Source: Carnegiea gigantea (lineage: Eukaryota; Streptophyta; Magnoliopsida; Caryophyllales; Cactaceae). Taken from it: a stretch of DNA of 64,000 bases. Where the stretch lies: contig JAKOGI010000356.1 of assembly GCA_029747015.1 (NCBI GenBank), positions 162,001 through 226,000 of the forward strand, in the 5' to 3' direction. How positions within the stretch are numbered: position 1 is the first letter of the stretch; the number at the start of each line of letters is the position of its first letter. The position numbers and the translations under genes are program-made. Of the stretch, positions 33,473-44,660 are shown piece by piece. The notes under the pieces were generated by a model. It saw only the letters and a program-made list of their open reading frames with translations. It was not told the origin of the DNA and did not search any database.

Positions 33473-33475
33473 GAA

Positions 33476-36104
33476 CAACCAGTCGTGCCTTCCATCTTAC
33501 ATCTTCAACTCCTGAAATGCCCTCCTTTCTTTTGGAGACCCATTTGGCCGTCAAGGCACGACGACCCTTGGGTAATTCACATAACTTTCAAGTCTCATTT
33601 TTGTGCAAACTCTCCATCTCTCCTTGCATTGCCATAAGCCAGTTTGAAGAGTTGGGACAGGAGATGGCTTTAGAATAGGTAGAAGGTTCAATACCTTTAG
33701 GTATCTCTTGTGCACCAGCTAAAGCATATGTTATTAGTCCATCCTCAGCATCAGCGGAATAGCGTGCATGTCTTTTGATGATTCTTCATGGCCTATCTTG
33801 AGCAATGGAGTAGTTATCTGAAGTTTGCTACTCTTTAGAACTTGGGATGTCATAGCTGTCAGAGTTGGTTTCTTCAATATGATCCTCACTCAGAGAAAGA
33901 GGTACTGTATCTCCACCTTGATGGGCATTTGTAGGAGCCTTTAGTTCCACCATCTCGATGTCATCCTGTTGATCACATGTAGGAACAGCAAACTCTTTTC
34001 CAGGGAAGAACATAGTGGTTTCATTAAAGGTAATATCCCGTCTTTGAATAACCTTTTTAGAGTTAGGATTCCAAAGCTGATATCCCTTAGATTTAGATGC
34101 ATACCCTAGAAATATGCATTTAACTGCCCTGTGAGCTAGCTTTCCATTGTTGACATGTGCAAAAGCTGAACATCCAAAAACTCTCAAGATAGAGTAGTCA
34201 ACATGATTAGCTAACCAGACTTCTTCTGGGATTTTGAATTCAATTGAGGAGTGTAGAGACCAGTTCACCAAATAGCGTGTTGTAGAAACAGCCTCTGCCC
34301 AAAAATCTCTGCGATGCCACAAATTAGCATTAGACAGCATACCGCAAGCTCTCTCAAGTAGAGTCCTATTAACGCATTCTGCAGCCCCATTCTGCTGAGG
34401 TTTCCCAACCAAGGTCTTATGTCTAATGATGCCTTAAGTTGTGCAGAACTCATTAAACTCTGTCTCATAAAACTCAAGACCATTGTTAGTCCTGAGCTTC
34501 TTTATCTTCCTCTCAGTTTGGTTTTCAACAAGCGCTTTAAACTTCTAAAACATAGGAAAAGCCTTGTTCATATGCCTTAAGAAACAAACCCAGACTTTTC
34601 TAGAGAAGTCATCTACAAAGGTTAGCACATAATATTTTCCTAATAAAAGATGGAACTCTGGAATGACTCCATAAATCAGAATGAATATAATTAAGGATAC
34701 CTTTAGTATGGTGCATGGTTGCAGAAAAACTAACATTTTTTTGTTTTCCAAACACACAATGATCACAGAAATCAAGCTTGCTCATACCTTCGCTGCCTAG
34801 CATATCATACTTGCTTAGAATTTTCATTCCATTCTCACTGATGTGGCCCAAATGAGCATGCCACAATTAAGTATGACATTCGGTGGTAGTGATTGCAGCA
34901 GAACCTGTCACTTTAGATTCTTGGAGAATGTAAAGACTTTCCCGTCTTTCTCTTTTCATAAGAACCATGACACCCTTGGAGATCTTTAAAACTCCACCTT
35001 CAGCGGAATACTTGCACCCATTGGAATGAGATTACGCTTTGAATCAGGAATGTGACGAACTTTAGAAAGAGTCCTCACTATGCCATCGTGAGTCTTGATT
35101 AGTAAGGTGCCAATGCCAATAACATTGCATTGGGCATCATTACCTATGAGTATAACACTAGCATCTAGTGCATCATATGTAAAAAATCAGTCCCTGTGGG
35201 GACACATGTGGTAGATACAACCTGAATCAAGAACCCACTTAGTAGCACCTCAGTTATCTATGGTAGTAACTAGTAGGACATCACCATCTGATCCAGAGTC
35301 AACAACTAAAGCTTCTGCAGGTTGATTATTCCTTTCTTCTTTTACCTTCTTGGTCTTCAGTTTGTAGCATTCAGCTACTAAGTGTCCTGGCTTTTTGTAG
35401 CATTTGTAGAGTTTGTTGGATTTACGTTCCTTGGATATTGATATGTTATTTCTCCTATTTGCACCCTCTTTTTCAGAGATTCTCACTCTCACCTTCAAGC
35501 TTTCAGCTTTGTCATCAGAACGCACTTCAAAGTCAAATTTTTCTTTTGATAATAGATTAGCCTTAATGCCAACAAAAGACAAAGTGTCGTTATTGCTATA
35601 TAGCATAATTTTCCTTGAAATGCCTATAGGAAGGGAGCAGTGAGACAACCAATAGTATTCCTTCATCCTCATCTTCAAGTTTCATATTTAGGCTTTTAAG
35701 ATCAATAATAATAGAATTGAACTCGCCAAGATCATTCTAAATAGGATTACCTTCAGTTATGGAGAATGTGTATAGGCGTTCTTTCAGACGAATCTTGTTT
35801 GCAAGGCTTTTAGTCATGTATAGCAATCCTAATTTGAGCTAGAGATCTACCATGGTAATTGCATCTAGGACTTCAGAGAGGACATGAGTTGCCAAACACA
35901 GTTGAATCGTCGAGAGAGTCTTTCATCAAGCTCCTCCCATTGTTCATCTGTCATGGTTGAAGATCTCTTCGTTTTTCCAACGATAGTCTTCTTTAACCCA
36001 TTCCAGGTAAGAACAGCCATCATTTGGATCTTCCAAATGTTGAAACTCATCTTCCTTTCGAATTTGGGTATATTGAATTTTATGACTGATGTTATCCTAC
36101 CAAC
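33476..36104 (-). pseudogene. Copia gag-protease-integrase remnant
   Basis: From the right: gag start with ATA in place of ATG near 36084, then MTDEQWEELDERL (about 35960); a damaged zinc knuckle, YKKPGHLVAEC, at about 35365-35400; a protease region at about 34930-35250; the pre-integrase text MWHAHLGHISENGM (34866) with CDHCVFGKQ; integrase core and C-terminal part in a 194-codon frame at 33828-34412 (KPQQNGAAECVNRTLLERA, then VFGCSAFAHV and KCIFLGYASKSKGYQLW); finally the RT N-terminal approach, TAKWVSKRKEG (33554). Stops separate the pieces. Confidence 0.85.
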
Positions 36105-36116
36105 GCTCTAATACTA
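36105..36116 (-). other. Primer-binding site of the main copia copy (mutated)
   Basis: TAGTATTAGAGC on the minus strand, two changes from the tRNA-iMet-complementary TGGTATCAGAGC. It lies two bases inside the LTR end TAACA. Confidence 0.75.
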
Positions 36117-36118
36117 CT

Positions 36119-36291
36119 TGTTAGGATGACAAAACAACACAGATCACCATCAAGATTTACGTGGAAAATCCAAAATGGGAAAAACCATGTAAACCTTGGT
36201 GGTGATCTGACTTTGCTCTTTAATATCATTTTTGTGATTCTTTGTTGCTTTCAGTTTATTCCTATCTAATCCTAACAAGTGGTATCAGAGC
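36119..36291. repeat. Head-to-head LTR/PBS palindrome
   Basis: The left arm is an LTR end with its PBS pointing left (36105-36196); the right arm is another LTR end with its PBS TGGTATCAGAGC at 36280-36291 pointing right. Around the centre, GATCACCATCAAGATTTAC and GTAAACCTTGGTGGTGATC form a stem near 36143-36218 with a ~34-base loop. The arms carry different internal deletions. Confidence 0.8.
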
Positions 36292-36450
36292 GTTGATCAT
36301 AGGATGGCATCAGTCACAAAATTCGATATACCTGAATTCAATGGGAAGCTGAGTTTCAACATCTGAAAGATCCAAATGATGATAATTTTTACCCAGAATG
36401 GGTTAAAGAAGGCTATCTCTGAAAAAACGAAGATCCAAAAACGAAGAACT
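36278..36450 (+). pseudogene. Plus-strand PBS and gag start of a copia copy
   Basis: PBS TGGTATCAGAGC is followed by an ATG at 36304 opening 20 codons of copia gag (MASVTKFDIPEFNGKLSFNI) before an in-frame TGA at 36364, where the sister copy has TGG. The match resumes briefly and then ends at about 36450 against an LTR start. Confidence 0.75.
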
Positions 36451-36451
36451 C

Positions 36452-37453
36452 GGATAGGAATAAACTGAAAGGAACAAAGAATCGCAAAAACAATGTTAAA
36501 GAGTAAAGACAGATCAACACTAAGATTTACATGGAAAACACAAGATGGGAAAACCCACGGACGATGAGCAAAATATCTACTATAGGAAGGGAGAGTGCAA
36601 GACTGATCTTTGAGCGATATGCTCTAAGGAGAGATCAATTCATGATTACGATCACTCTAGAATATTCTCTCTCTCAAGACTAGAATAGCAGAACTAGAAT
36701 GCTTACAACAACTAATGTGTTTGTATATTGCTGTGTTCGTGATAATGATTGTGGAGGCTTGATGCGTGCCCAGGGGCAGAGTCAGGATTCAAAGTAAGGA
36801 GGGGCGAGATTAATAATACACATAATATAAGCTTTAATAGTTTTAAAAATAAAGTGCGTAACTAATACATTCAAGAAAGTTGTAATCAACGAGATCTCAT
36901 ATTTTGAAAGTAAAGCATGATATCGTTGTTCGACAGACTTTTAAAAAAATTAATCTCAAAATAAGTATAAGGAACAAAAATAAAAGAAACTTAAAGGACA
37001 CTAGCAAAATTTCAAAAGAAAAATATATAGATGGCAACATGAGGAGTTGAACCCACAACCTTCTATACTAAGTAATAGGCAACCAACCACTCTACTATGC
37101 ACATCTTTGTGAAGTATTTAGGAACTAATTAATATATATCTATTTTTTCCACCAGAATATCCCACATTTAATTTTTTTCCCTCAAAAAACTGGGGGGTCA
37201 ATTGACCCCCTTGTCCCTTCATGGCTCCGCCCATGTGCGTGCCCTTCATGGAGAGATCAAGAAGACTAGGATGAGGAAACCCTAGCCACCGCAGTATCTT
37301 GGCCACCATGTCTCATTTTTCCAAAAAGAAAAGATCTTCAATCCAAAATATGAAAATAATATAATTTTTCCATAATATAGAAGATCCCAAATACAAAATA
37401 TGATCTTGGATGCCAAGTAACCAGTAAAAGGAATTTTGGCCATAAATCCAACA
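36452..37453 (-). repeat. Second copia LTR, interrupted by a hAT element
   Basis: Matches 29128-29662 from about its 12th base to the end (minus strand start TGTTGGATTTATGG). Without the 465-bp insert and its 8-bp duplication it is about 529 bp. It is followed at 37454-37597 by polypurine-like sequence and the end of pol, so it is the 3' LTR of another minus-strand copy truncated at the TA repeat. Confidence 0.8.
36771..37235. mobile_element. hAT-type element in the second LTR, 465 bp
   Basis: Exact duplications TGCGTGCC at 36763-36770 and 37236-37243. Ends CAGGGGCAGAGTCAGG and, inverted, CATGGGCGGAGCCATG. The other LTR has the uninterrupted site GATGCGTGCCCTTTAT near 29443. On the minus strand a tRNA-like piece (TAGTAGAGTGGTTGG then GGGTTCAACTCC) lies at about 37030-37105 inside it. 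Confidence 0.85.
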
Positions 37454-37616
37454 ATCTCCACCTTGGATCAAATTCACCAACTATAGAACAAACATGCCGT
37501 CAAGAAGAGAGCCCAAAGGGTAGTGGCCCACAGGGCGGACCCCGAAGGGTAGTCAAAAAACACTAAACACCAATTAGGTCCAGATAATGCTGGAACGGTA
37601 GAAGATCTCAAACACA

Positions 37617-37617
37617 C

Positions 37618-37684
<67 letters not shown>
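37617..37684 (+). repeat. (TA)n microsatellite
   Basis: Nearly pure TA repeat of 68 bp with two phase slips, marking the break between the copia fragment and the next repeat. Confidence 0.9.
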
Positions 37685-37734
37685 GAAATTTCTGACTAAC
37701 TGTTGAAGACATCAGAATTTTTGATGGATTTTTC

Positions 37735-37960
37735 AACGAAATGTCCATAGGAATTTCTGACAAAAAAGGAAGCCATTAGAATTCCATCGGAAAATGTTCT
37801 GATATTATTTGTTAGTCCATCGAAACAATTCCATGATGGGCATTATTCCGGCGCCGGCCGCCCGTCTAAAAATTCGTTGGAACACCTTTTTTACGATGGG
37901 CATTTCACTTTTACCAATAGGAAATTCCATTAGAAAATGAGTAATTTTTAGTTCAGACAT
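37735..37960. repeat. CACTA-like fragment, partner of 26041-26290
   Basis: Shares GTCCATAGGAATTTCT and following text with 26041-26290. Its right edge has TAATTTTTAGT, possibly the remnant of a CACTA terminus. Confidence 0.5.
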
Positions 37961-38104
37961 ACAAGGTACATGCATAAATTGAAAAATTACATGCATGACG
38001 TAAGTAGTGTCAGATCTAGTCATTGTAAGACAATGCAGTGCTCCAACAATGCAACAATAATCAGTAGGATCAGTAAGCATCTCACGATGAGTAGAGAACA
38101 ACAT
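37946..38104 (-). pseudogene. Copia RT C-terminal fragment (second family)
   Basis: The minus-strand frame reads LTDPTDYCCIVGALHCLTMT then RSDTTYVMHV and QFMHVP, the conserved post-RT region of copia pol. It is followed directly by the CACTA-like repeat. A matching scrap lies at about 41643-41680. Confidence 0.75.
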
Positions 38105-38583
38105 GCTTCAGCCTACGCCAATCCTGAAATGCAGGGTTAATATGGGTCTAGCGTTGCTACTAGTTGAACCAAATTCAAAGGAAGATTTTGGGACTCCCCA
38201 TCCGGTGTAACGAAAGGTGGGATCTTGAGAATCGGGTGGTGGGAAATTAAAAGATAGTGAAGGACACGCATTAAAAGGTAAGAGAGTTATAAGCACTAGA
38301 TATGACATGCACAACAGGCGTATTAACACAGACGACGATGTTGGTGGCAGTACCTATCGTAGGTGATTCAACAGTAGCAGGTGCATGGGCAGACATTGCC
38401 GACCCGCCCCACTTTGGATGGAGGAAGAAGATGTGCTAGGCTCTACAGTACCAGTCCGTCTCCCAAAATGGAGGAAGAAGATGTGCTGCGGCAAGTCAGC
38501 CATGAAAGAAGTATCAAGTTCACAACAGCCCCAAAGAGTTCAGGTTCACAACAACTAGGAAGAGAGTTTGGGGTTTTGCTATT

Positions 38584-38595
38584 GCTCTGATACCA
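38584..38595 (-). other. LTR-element primer-binding site, copy A
   Basis: TGGTATCAGAGC on the minus strand, perfect complement to the plant initiator Met-tRNA 3' end, next to the LTR edge TGTACGAG. Upstream (minus-sense internal) text includes ATGGCTGACTTGCCGC, a possible gag start. Confidence 0.7.
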
Positions 38596-39033
38596 TGTAC
38601 GAGAGTTGGGGTGCCTACCCCAAGTGTGGTAGAGAGAAATATATTTATAATTTTATACCATAAATGAGGGCTACAAAGATAAGAGTACATTACATATATT
38701 AACATATACGTACACTATTAGTGGACTTCGCTAGTGAGAAACATGTTCTCCAAACTGGAGGCTGATAAATTTGTAATATTTCTAGTTTGTTTTCACGAAA
38801 ATTGCTATTGTATTTTTGAAAGACAATGACTCTTTTATCGTTTATAATGTAGAAACTAGGGATCAAAACTAGTAGGTTTATATATTGTCTATGAATGTAT
38901 TGCGTTGAACCCGGAGAGAAAAAAAGTGGCCACTTGTATGCCTGACAAGCGGATTGACTAACCAAAGCTCAATCCCTTATGGGGCATCTTTTATAATGTG
39001 CCATGAAACTAAATTACTATATGTTGTCTAAAG

Positions 39034-39583
39034 TAGGGCTGGCAAAAAATTGTCCGACCCGGATACCCGAATTTGTCCGACCCGGAAAAAACCGGGTATG
39101 GACACTTTTTTTATGTCCGAATTTGAAATCCGGACATTCGAACATGTCCGGATTCAAATCGGGTCGGGTCCGGGTTTGCCGAACCGGGTCCGGATTGTCC
39201 GAATTTGGAGGCAAATCCGGGTCCGGACAAATTCGGACAATCGGACAATCGGGTTCGGACATCGGACAAGTATGTTTATATGTAATTTTAGTCCAAATTC
39301 TTTAGAAAATTTTTAAAAAATATATTCGGACAACCGGGTTCGGACATTAAAAATCGATTTCGGGTTCGGTCACACAAAATTTTGGTCAGAATGTCCTAAA
39401 ATCATGTTACAAATTCGGACATTCGGACAACCGGGTCCGGACATCGGACATTCGGGTCCGGGTTCGGGTCTGGTCAAAGTGTCCGATTTATAATCCGAAT
39501 AGGGTTTGGGTATGAAGTTTTTGTCCGAATGTCCGATTTGTCCGGATCCGAATTGACCCGGACCCGAATTTTTGCCAGCCCTA
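39034..39583. mobile_element. hAT-type element in copy A, 550 bp
   Basis: Exact duplications GTCTAAAG at 39026-39033 and 39584-39591. Ends TAGGGCTGGCAAAAA are perfect inverted repeats over 14 bp. Interior dominated by GTCCGGAC / TTCGGACA words. Copies B (about 43532) and C (about 45800) have the uninterrupted site TTGTCTAAAGCACATATTC. Confidence 0.9.
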
Positions 39584-39771
39584 GTCTAAAGTACATATTC
39601 TTACATGCCATGATGTATTTTTCGTGTTGTTATTAACTTATTGTATAGTTTTCGGTTAACATAACATTTTTTTTTTTACAGTTTCTCAAAGCATGTCTTT
39701 TCAAGATGGAGGTGTGCCATATATGCTTTGCTTATCAAGGATGTAAGACAACTGTCAAACGGTTTTTTTAA

Positions 39772-40829
39772 GGCCATGTTTTTTTTTCTGCGATTGGGAG
39801 GATTTAGGTTATGGCTTCAACTCCTTACATCTTCTCACATCTCCTTATATCTCTTGATATCTTCTTACATATTCTTACATCTTCTTATGAATTTTTTATA
39901 AAATTCAACTTGCCATCTATTTTTTTCTCATATTTATAGAAATATGCATATATGTTTTATATACTATTAATATAAAAAATCTCACAACTTTTTTATAAAT
40001 ATAATATTTGTATAAACCTAAAAATAAAATTTAACGATGTGAATTAATATGTGAGTTTCAATATGGAACATATAAGTCATTATAGAGAAAATAAGTCAAC
40101 ATGTTCTAAAATTATAACACAAAAATCGCATTGATGTTTGAGTTTTGATGTGAATCATGTAAGAAAATGGTCAAGTTGCAGGTGACGAAAGTATTTTAGC
40201 TATTTCATTCATAAGTTTATCCATGACAACTTAGTTGCTATCGTCGAATAATTAAACACTAGATTAAATTTAATTCCAAAATATTTAATTCAAATAAGAT
40301 TTCATTTTTAGGGTTCTATTCAATTTTGTTGAGAACAATAGTTATTTTTAAATTTGCTTATACGGAGGTGAAACTAATGTTAATACAAAAAAAAAAATAC
40401 CTCAAGTGTGAAAAGGCTTGAATTTATGTTATTGTTATTTAATTGACTTGCTTAAAGGTTTATTTTCATTAATTGTTTTATTTCAATATTATTTTTTATT
40501 ATCCAAAATGATAACTATAGAAAAATCTACTTTTTTGTAATATTAAAATATAATTTGTCCTGTGATGTTATAAACTTGATTTCATAAATATCAGTGATAC
40601 ACGCAATTTATTTTTATAAAATAATTTTTTTCATAATTCATACATTAAAGACCAATAATTATACATACATATTTAAAAATTATATTATAAAACTTCTTAA
40701 TAATTCAACAACTCCTTGCATCCATTCTCACAGCGTCTTACATCTTCTTACAATTTTTTACATTTTTTTACAATTCCTTATATTTTCTTACAACTTACAG
40801 TTACATCTTATAGTAAAAAGAACAAGTCC
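39772..40829. mobile_element. Probable PIF-type element in copy A, ~1,058 bp
   Basis: Begins GGCCATGTTTTTTTTTC after TTAA and ends AAAAAGAACAAGTCC before TTAA. Both ends are rich in CTTCTTACATCTTCTTACA words. Parts of the interior (40120-40640) also occur in copy B, which lacks the ends, so B may be a deletion derivative. Confidence 0.4.
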
Positions 40830-40961
40830 TTAACTAATCCTCTACTATTGAAGCCATTTGTTCCTTAAGAACTCAGCAGTACATATGAGTAGATAATACA
40901 AATATTTTAAAATTATGTCTATATTGACACTTGTGTGCCTTTTAAGAGTGTGCACATTCAA

Positions 40962-40965
<4 letters not shown>

Positions 40966-41015
<50 letters not shown>
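40966..41015 (+). repeat. (AT)n microsatellite
   Basis: Fifty bases of AT repeat within copy A. Copies B and C have no such run at the matching place. Confidence 0.9.
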
Positions 41016-41017
<2 letters not shown>

Positions 41018-41760
41018 CTTCCATTAAAAAAGTAATTAATGTGATGATTAGTTAGAACTAGGGACATCACATACACTTAAATAATATATGAACCTATCTT
41101 TTCACATGTAACCCTCAAGTAAAAAAACACAATACAGCACTTCTTCTTTAGAAATGTATACCATATTCTCTAAAGAAATTATTAGGTTATACTGATTATC
41201 ACAAAGTAAAAACTACAATAATTACTGTAACTTTTTTGTAATCTTAGCCGCAAATTTTTATTTTATTTTTTTTGAAGAAAACGTGTTGACAAATCATTCT
41301 TAGGTAACACCCTTTTATTCTTTTCAATCTTAATTTTTTTTTTAAGAATAATCATTTCATTTGCTGTAAATTTTATTGGTTCATATATAGAAGATAATCA
41401 TTGCATTAGCTGGTGGTTCATCCGATTTTTCCACATAAAAGACAATATCATGTCAGATATTCCATCAAGGAAAGTGAAACAATTAAGCAATCAATTAAAT
41501 TATTGGACCTAAATGCTTTGCATATATACACATCATCGTCATGATAACCACAATCGTCATTAATATTCGTTATCATAATTCAATATTCCAACACAATCCA
41601 GATGCATCTGGATGTTCCGTTCTCACAAAAATTGAAGACTGTCAGGTGCAGTGCTCCAACCGTGCAACAATAATCATATTTTCTTTTCCTGCTATCTTGG
41701 GTCCTCCATGTCCAATGATCAATCCTGCTTGACAATGATGCTCCCTTCCATGTCATATTT

Positions 41761-42830
41761 TCTTAATTTTTCTAATGGCCCTGTTAGCTATTTATATTAA
41801 TTATTAACTATTAATTATTTAAATTAATTATTTATATTAGTAGTTTCAATTAATTATTTATTGAAAAACTGTTTGATAAAATTAACTGTTTCTGATAAAG
41901 TAGTGAGATAAAAAGCTAATTCTTTAAAAAGTTTTTCCAAAAAACTCATAGAATTAACATTTTCAAATTAACTTTTTAGATTCAAAAAACTCTTTCATCA
42001 AATACCCAGATTACCCTTTTCACTTGGTCAAACAGCTAATTTTGATTAAAAAAACTCTTTCTAACTAAAAAATAATTTTAAAAACTATTTGCCAAAATAC
42101 CCCAGTATCTTGAATGAAAGGTTTCTCTCCTTCCTCCCTCCCCCCTCTCTCTCCTTCTTTTTATAATTCTACGAAGGGACGAAAAATAGAAACCGTACTA
42201 AAGACGCCTTTGATATCTTGCGGTCTTCAATAATGCTTTGATCGTTGCATCAATTTTCTAGCAATATGCATTAATAAAAAATAAAAAGTCACATTATATA
42301 TAAAAGTACTTTCATATTGTAAGTCCATGTAAATTTTCACGAATCGGTAGTTAAATTTTACAAAACCTAATCTCAAACGTCAACACTTTTTGGGGGGGGG
42401 GGGGAGGAGGGAGTAAATGAGTAACATTACTTATAAAAAATAAAAAGGCTATTCTCTAAAAAAGAATTCATGAATACATCAACTAACACGAATTGAAATA
42501 CACACATATCATAATGGAAAGAACAAAAAAACTCATCAAAATTATGAATATTGAAGTTCATGTCAATTGTCTCAATTCGTAAAATATTTGGGAGTTGTTA
42601 TTAGAGACTTAAGCTTAAAACTATATCAACCATTGTGATTCGTTTCAGCCAAAAAAAAAAGATTATGAATAAGGAAGCTTTTTATATTTCATATTTTATG
42701 ATATTTTATTTTCTTCAATATATCAGGTCACAAACATGATGATGATTAGTAACTAAATTAACTGTGTTTTTAATTATTGCTTATGTCATGTGATGAAATC
42801 AGACTTCACTCTGACATAAATTTGTTACTA
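41761..42830. other. No gene seen
   Basis: AT-rich sequence between copies A and B. GGCCCTGTTAGCTATT at 41779 looks like a MITE end but no partner was found. A G-run lies at 42394-42403. Confidence 0.4.
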
Positions 42831-43084
42831 TATAAAGGGTTAATATGGGTCTACTCGTTCGTCTCCCAAAATGACTTGACTATGGCGAGTCAGCCGTGAA
42901 AGAAGTATCAAGTTCACAACAGCACCAAAGAGTTCAGGTTCACAACAACGAGGAGGAAGAGGGCTTAGGGTTTCGCTATTGCTCTGATACCATATACGAG
43001 TTGGGGTGTCTACCCTAATTAGGGTAGAGAGATATATTTATATCATAAACTAGGTTGACAAAGGCACAACTACATTAGTCCAAG

Positions 43085-43271
43085 CAGTGGCGGATCCAGA
43101 CATTTGAAATAAAAATGTCCATAAATTAACATCGTTACTAATATACACTATTTTTTTTTAGGGGTATCCATTAATCAATATTGTTACTAAATTAACCACT
43201 TTTTAAATATTTTTTTTTTGGGGCTAGGGGTGTCCATGGACACCCCTAGCTATAAAATGGATCCGCCCATG
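43085..43271. mobile_element. hAT MITE (GGCGGATC family), 187 bp
   Basis: Exact duplications AGTCCAAG at 43077-43084 and 43272-43279. Ends CAGTGGCGGATCCAG and, inverted, CATGGGCGGATCCA. Confidence 0.85.
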
Positions 43272-44285
43272 AGTCCAAGACCCATTGTAAGACATATATA
43301 ATTACGTATACACTGTTAATGGAGTTAACCAATAAGAAACATGCTGCCCATATTAAATTGGAGGCGAAAAAATTTGTAATATTTCTAGTTTGTGTTCACG
43401 AAAATTGCTATGCTGATTTTGAAAGGCAAGGAGTCTTTTATCTTTTATAAGGTAGAAACTAGGCATCAAAACTAGTAGTTTTATATATTGTCTACTAATT
43501 TGCGATGAATGCAAATTGTTATATGTTGTCTAAAGCACATATTCTTCCATGTCACGACTTATTTTTCGTGTAGTTATCAACTTATTATATTGTTTTCAGT
43601 TAATATAACATTTTTTTTGTAGTTTCTCGAAGCATGTTGTTTCAAGATGGAAGTGTGCGATGCAAGCTTTGCTTATCAAGGATGTAAGACAACTGTTATA
43701 TAAAAATCGCATTTACATTTAAATTTTAATGTGAATCATGTATGAAAATAGTCAAACTGTAGATGACAAAAGCATTTTAACTATTTCATCTATAAGTTTA
43801 TAACCCAAAAAAAAATTTTATTTGGTAATATTAAAATGTAATTTGTTTAGTGATGTTATAAAATTTATTTCAAAAATATCAGTGATACACATATATAATT
43901 TATTTTCACAAGATAATTTTTTTGATAATTCATACATTAAAGACGGAAGTAAGGGTTACATTTTTTAGTTATTAACTTATTCTACTGTTGGAGCCATATG
44001 TTCCTTAGGAACTCACCAGTACATATAAGTAGATAACACAATAGTATGTGTTACCTTCATTAAAAAAAAAGTAATTAATGTGATGATTAGTTAGAAATAT
44101 GGACATCACATGAACTTAAATAATATATGAACCTATATTTTCATATTTAACCATCTTGTAAAAAAGACAGTGCTACATTTCTTCTGTGGAAATGTATACC
44201 ATTTCTATTCTTTAAAGAAATTATCAGGTACAGTGGTTGTCACAAAGGAAAAATTACAATAATCATAATAACTTTTATAATCTTA

Positions 44286-44660
44286 GGCCTGTTCTTTTCG
44301 TAGGTCCTTTTAAATTTATAAATCTCAATCCAATTCAACCCACTCCAACCCACTTTAACCAACTTCAACCCACCTAAAAAAATACCAAACTCAATTTACT
44401 TCAACCCACTTCAACCTACCTCAATCAATTTCAACCAATTTCAACCTACCTCTTCATAATTACATTCTCATTATTTCAACACACTTCAATCCACCATAAA
44501 AAATATACCCACTTTAACTCACTTCAACCCACTTCAACTCACTTCAATCTACTTCAATCCATCTCTAAAAAAATCAACTTTAACTCAACTTAATTCACCT
44601 TACTCAACCACAATTCACTTTAATCTTTTATGCACCCTAATTCATCCAAAAAAAAGGCCC
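44286..44660. mobile_element. PIF-type MITE with CTTCAACCCA interior, 375 bp
   Basis: Begins GGCCTGTTCTTTTCG and ends AAAAAAAAGGCCC, flanked by TTA at 44283-44285 and 44661-44663. Copies A (GTAATCTTAGCC) and C (GTAGTCTTAGCTG) show the empty site. The interior is a minisatellite of CACTTCAACC units. Confidence 0.75.

Larger units (their letters stand above)
29128..36205 (-). mobile_element. Decayed Ty1/copia retrotransposon (main copy)
   Basis: Read on the minus strand: partial 5' LTR (36119-36196), PBS-like site TAGTATTAGAGC (36105-36116), gag, protease, integrase, RT, RNase H, a polypurine-like CCAAGGCAGAGAT (29663-29675), and a 3' LTR (29128-29662). The order protease-integrase-RT is diagnostic of copia. 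The frame is broken many times, and a hAT element (30163-30613) and a CACTA element (31577-33472) are inserted. It cannot encode functional proteins. Confidence 0.9.
38126..41760. repeat. Segmental repeat, copy A
   Basis: Copy A contains a PBS (GCTCTGATACCA, minus-strand sense, 38584-38595), an LTR start TGTACGAGAG at 38596, and long AT-rich text that recurs in copies B and C: GTAATATTTCTAGTTTG, ATGTTGTCTAAAG, CTTGCTTATCAAGGATGTAAG, CCAGATGCATC, AAAATTGAAGACTGT. It carries its own insertions (39034-39583 and probably 39772-40829). Confidence 0.7.

Noticed and set aside
37030..37105. Possible tRNA gene on the minus strand
   Set aside because: Box A and box B spacing is right but no acceptor or anticodon stem can be drawn, and it sits inside a transposon.
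39003..39316. Three overlapping frames on both strands at the left end of the 39034 element
   Set aside because: They come from the GTCCGGAC repeat words of a hAT-type element; composition repeats in every frame.
37617..41015. CRISPR-like or regulatory array suggested by regularly spaced repeats
   Set aside because: The repeats are TA/AT microsatellites and transposon subterminal words, with no constant repeat-spacer order; CRISPR arrays are not expected in plant nuclear DNA.
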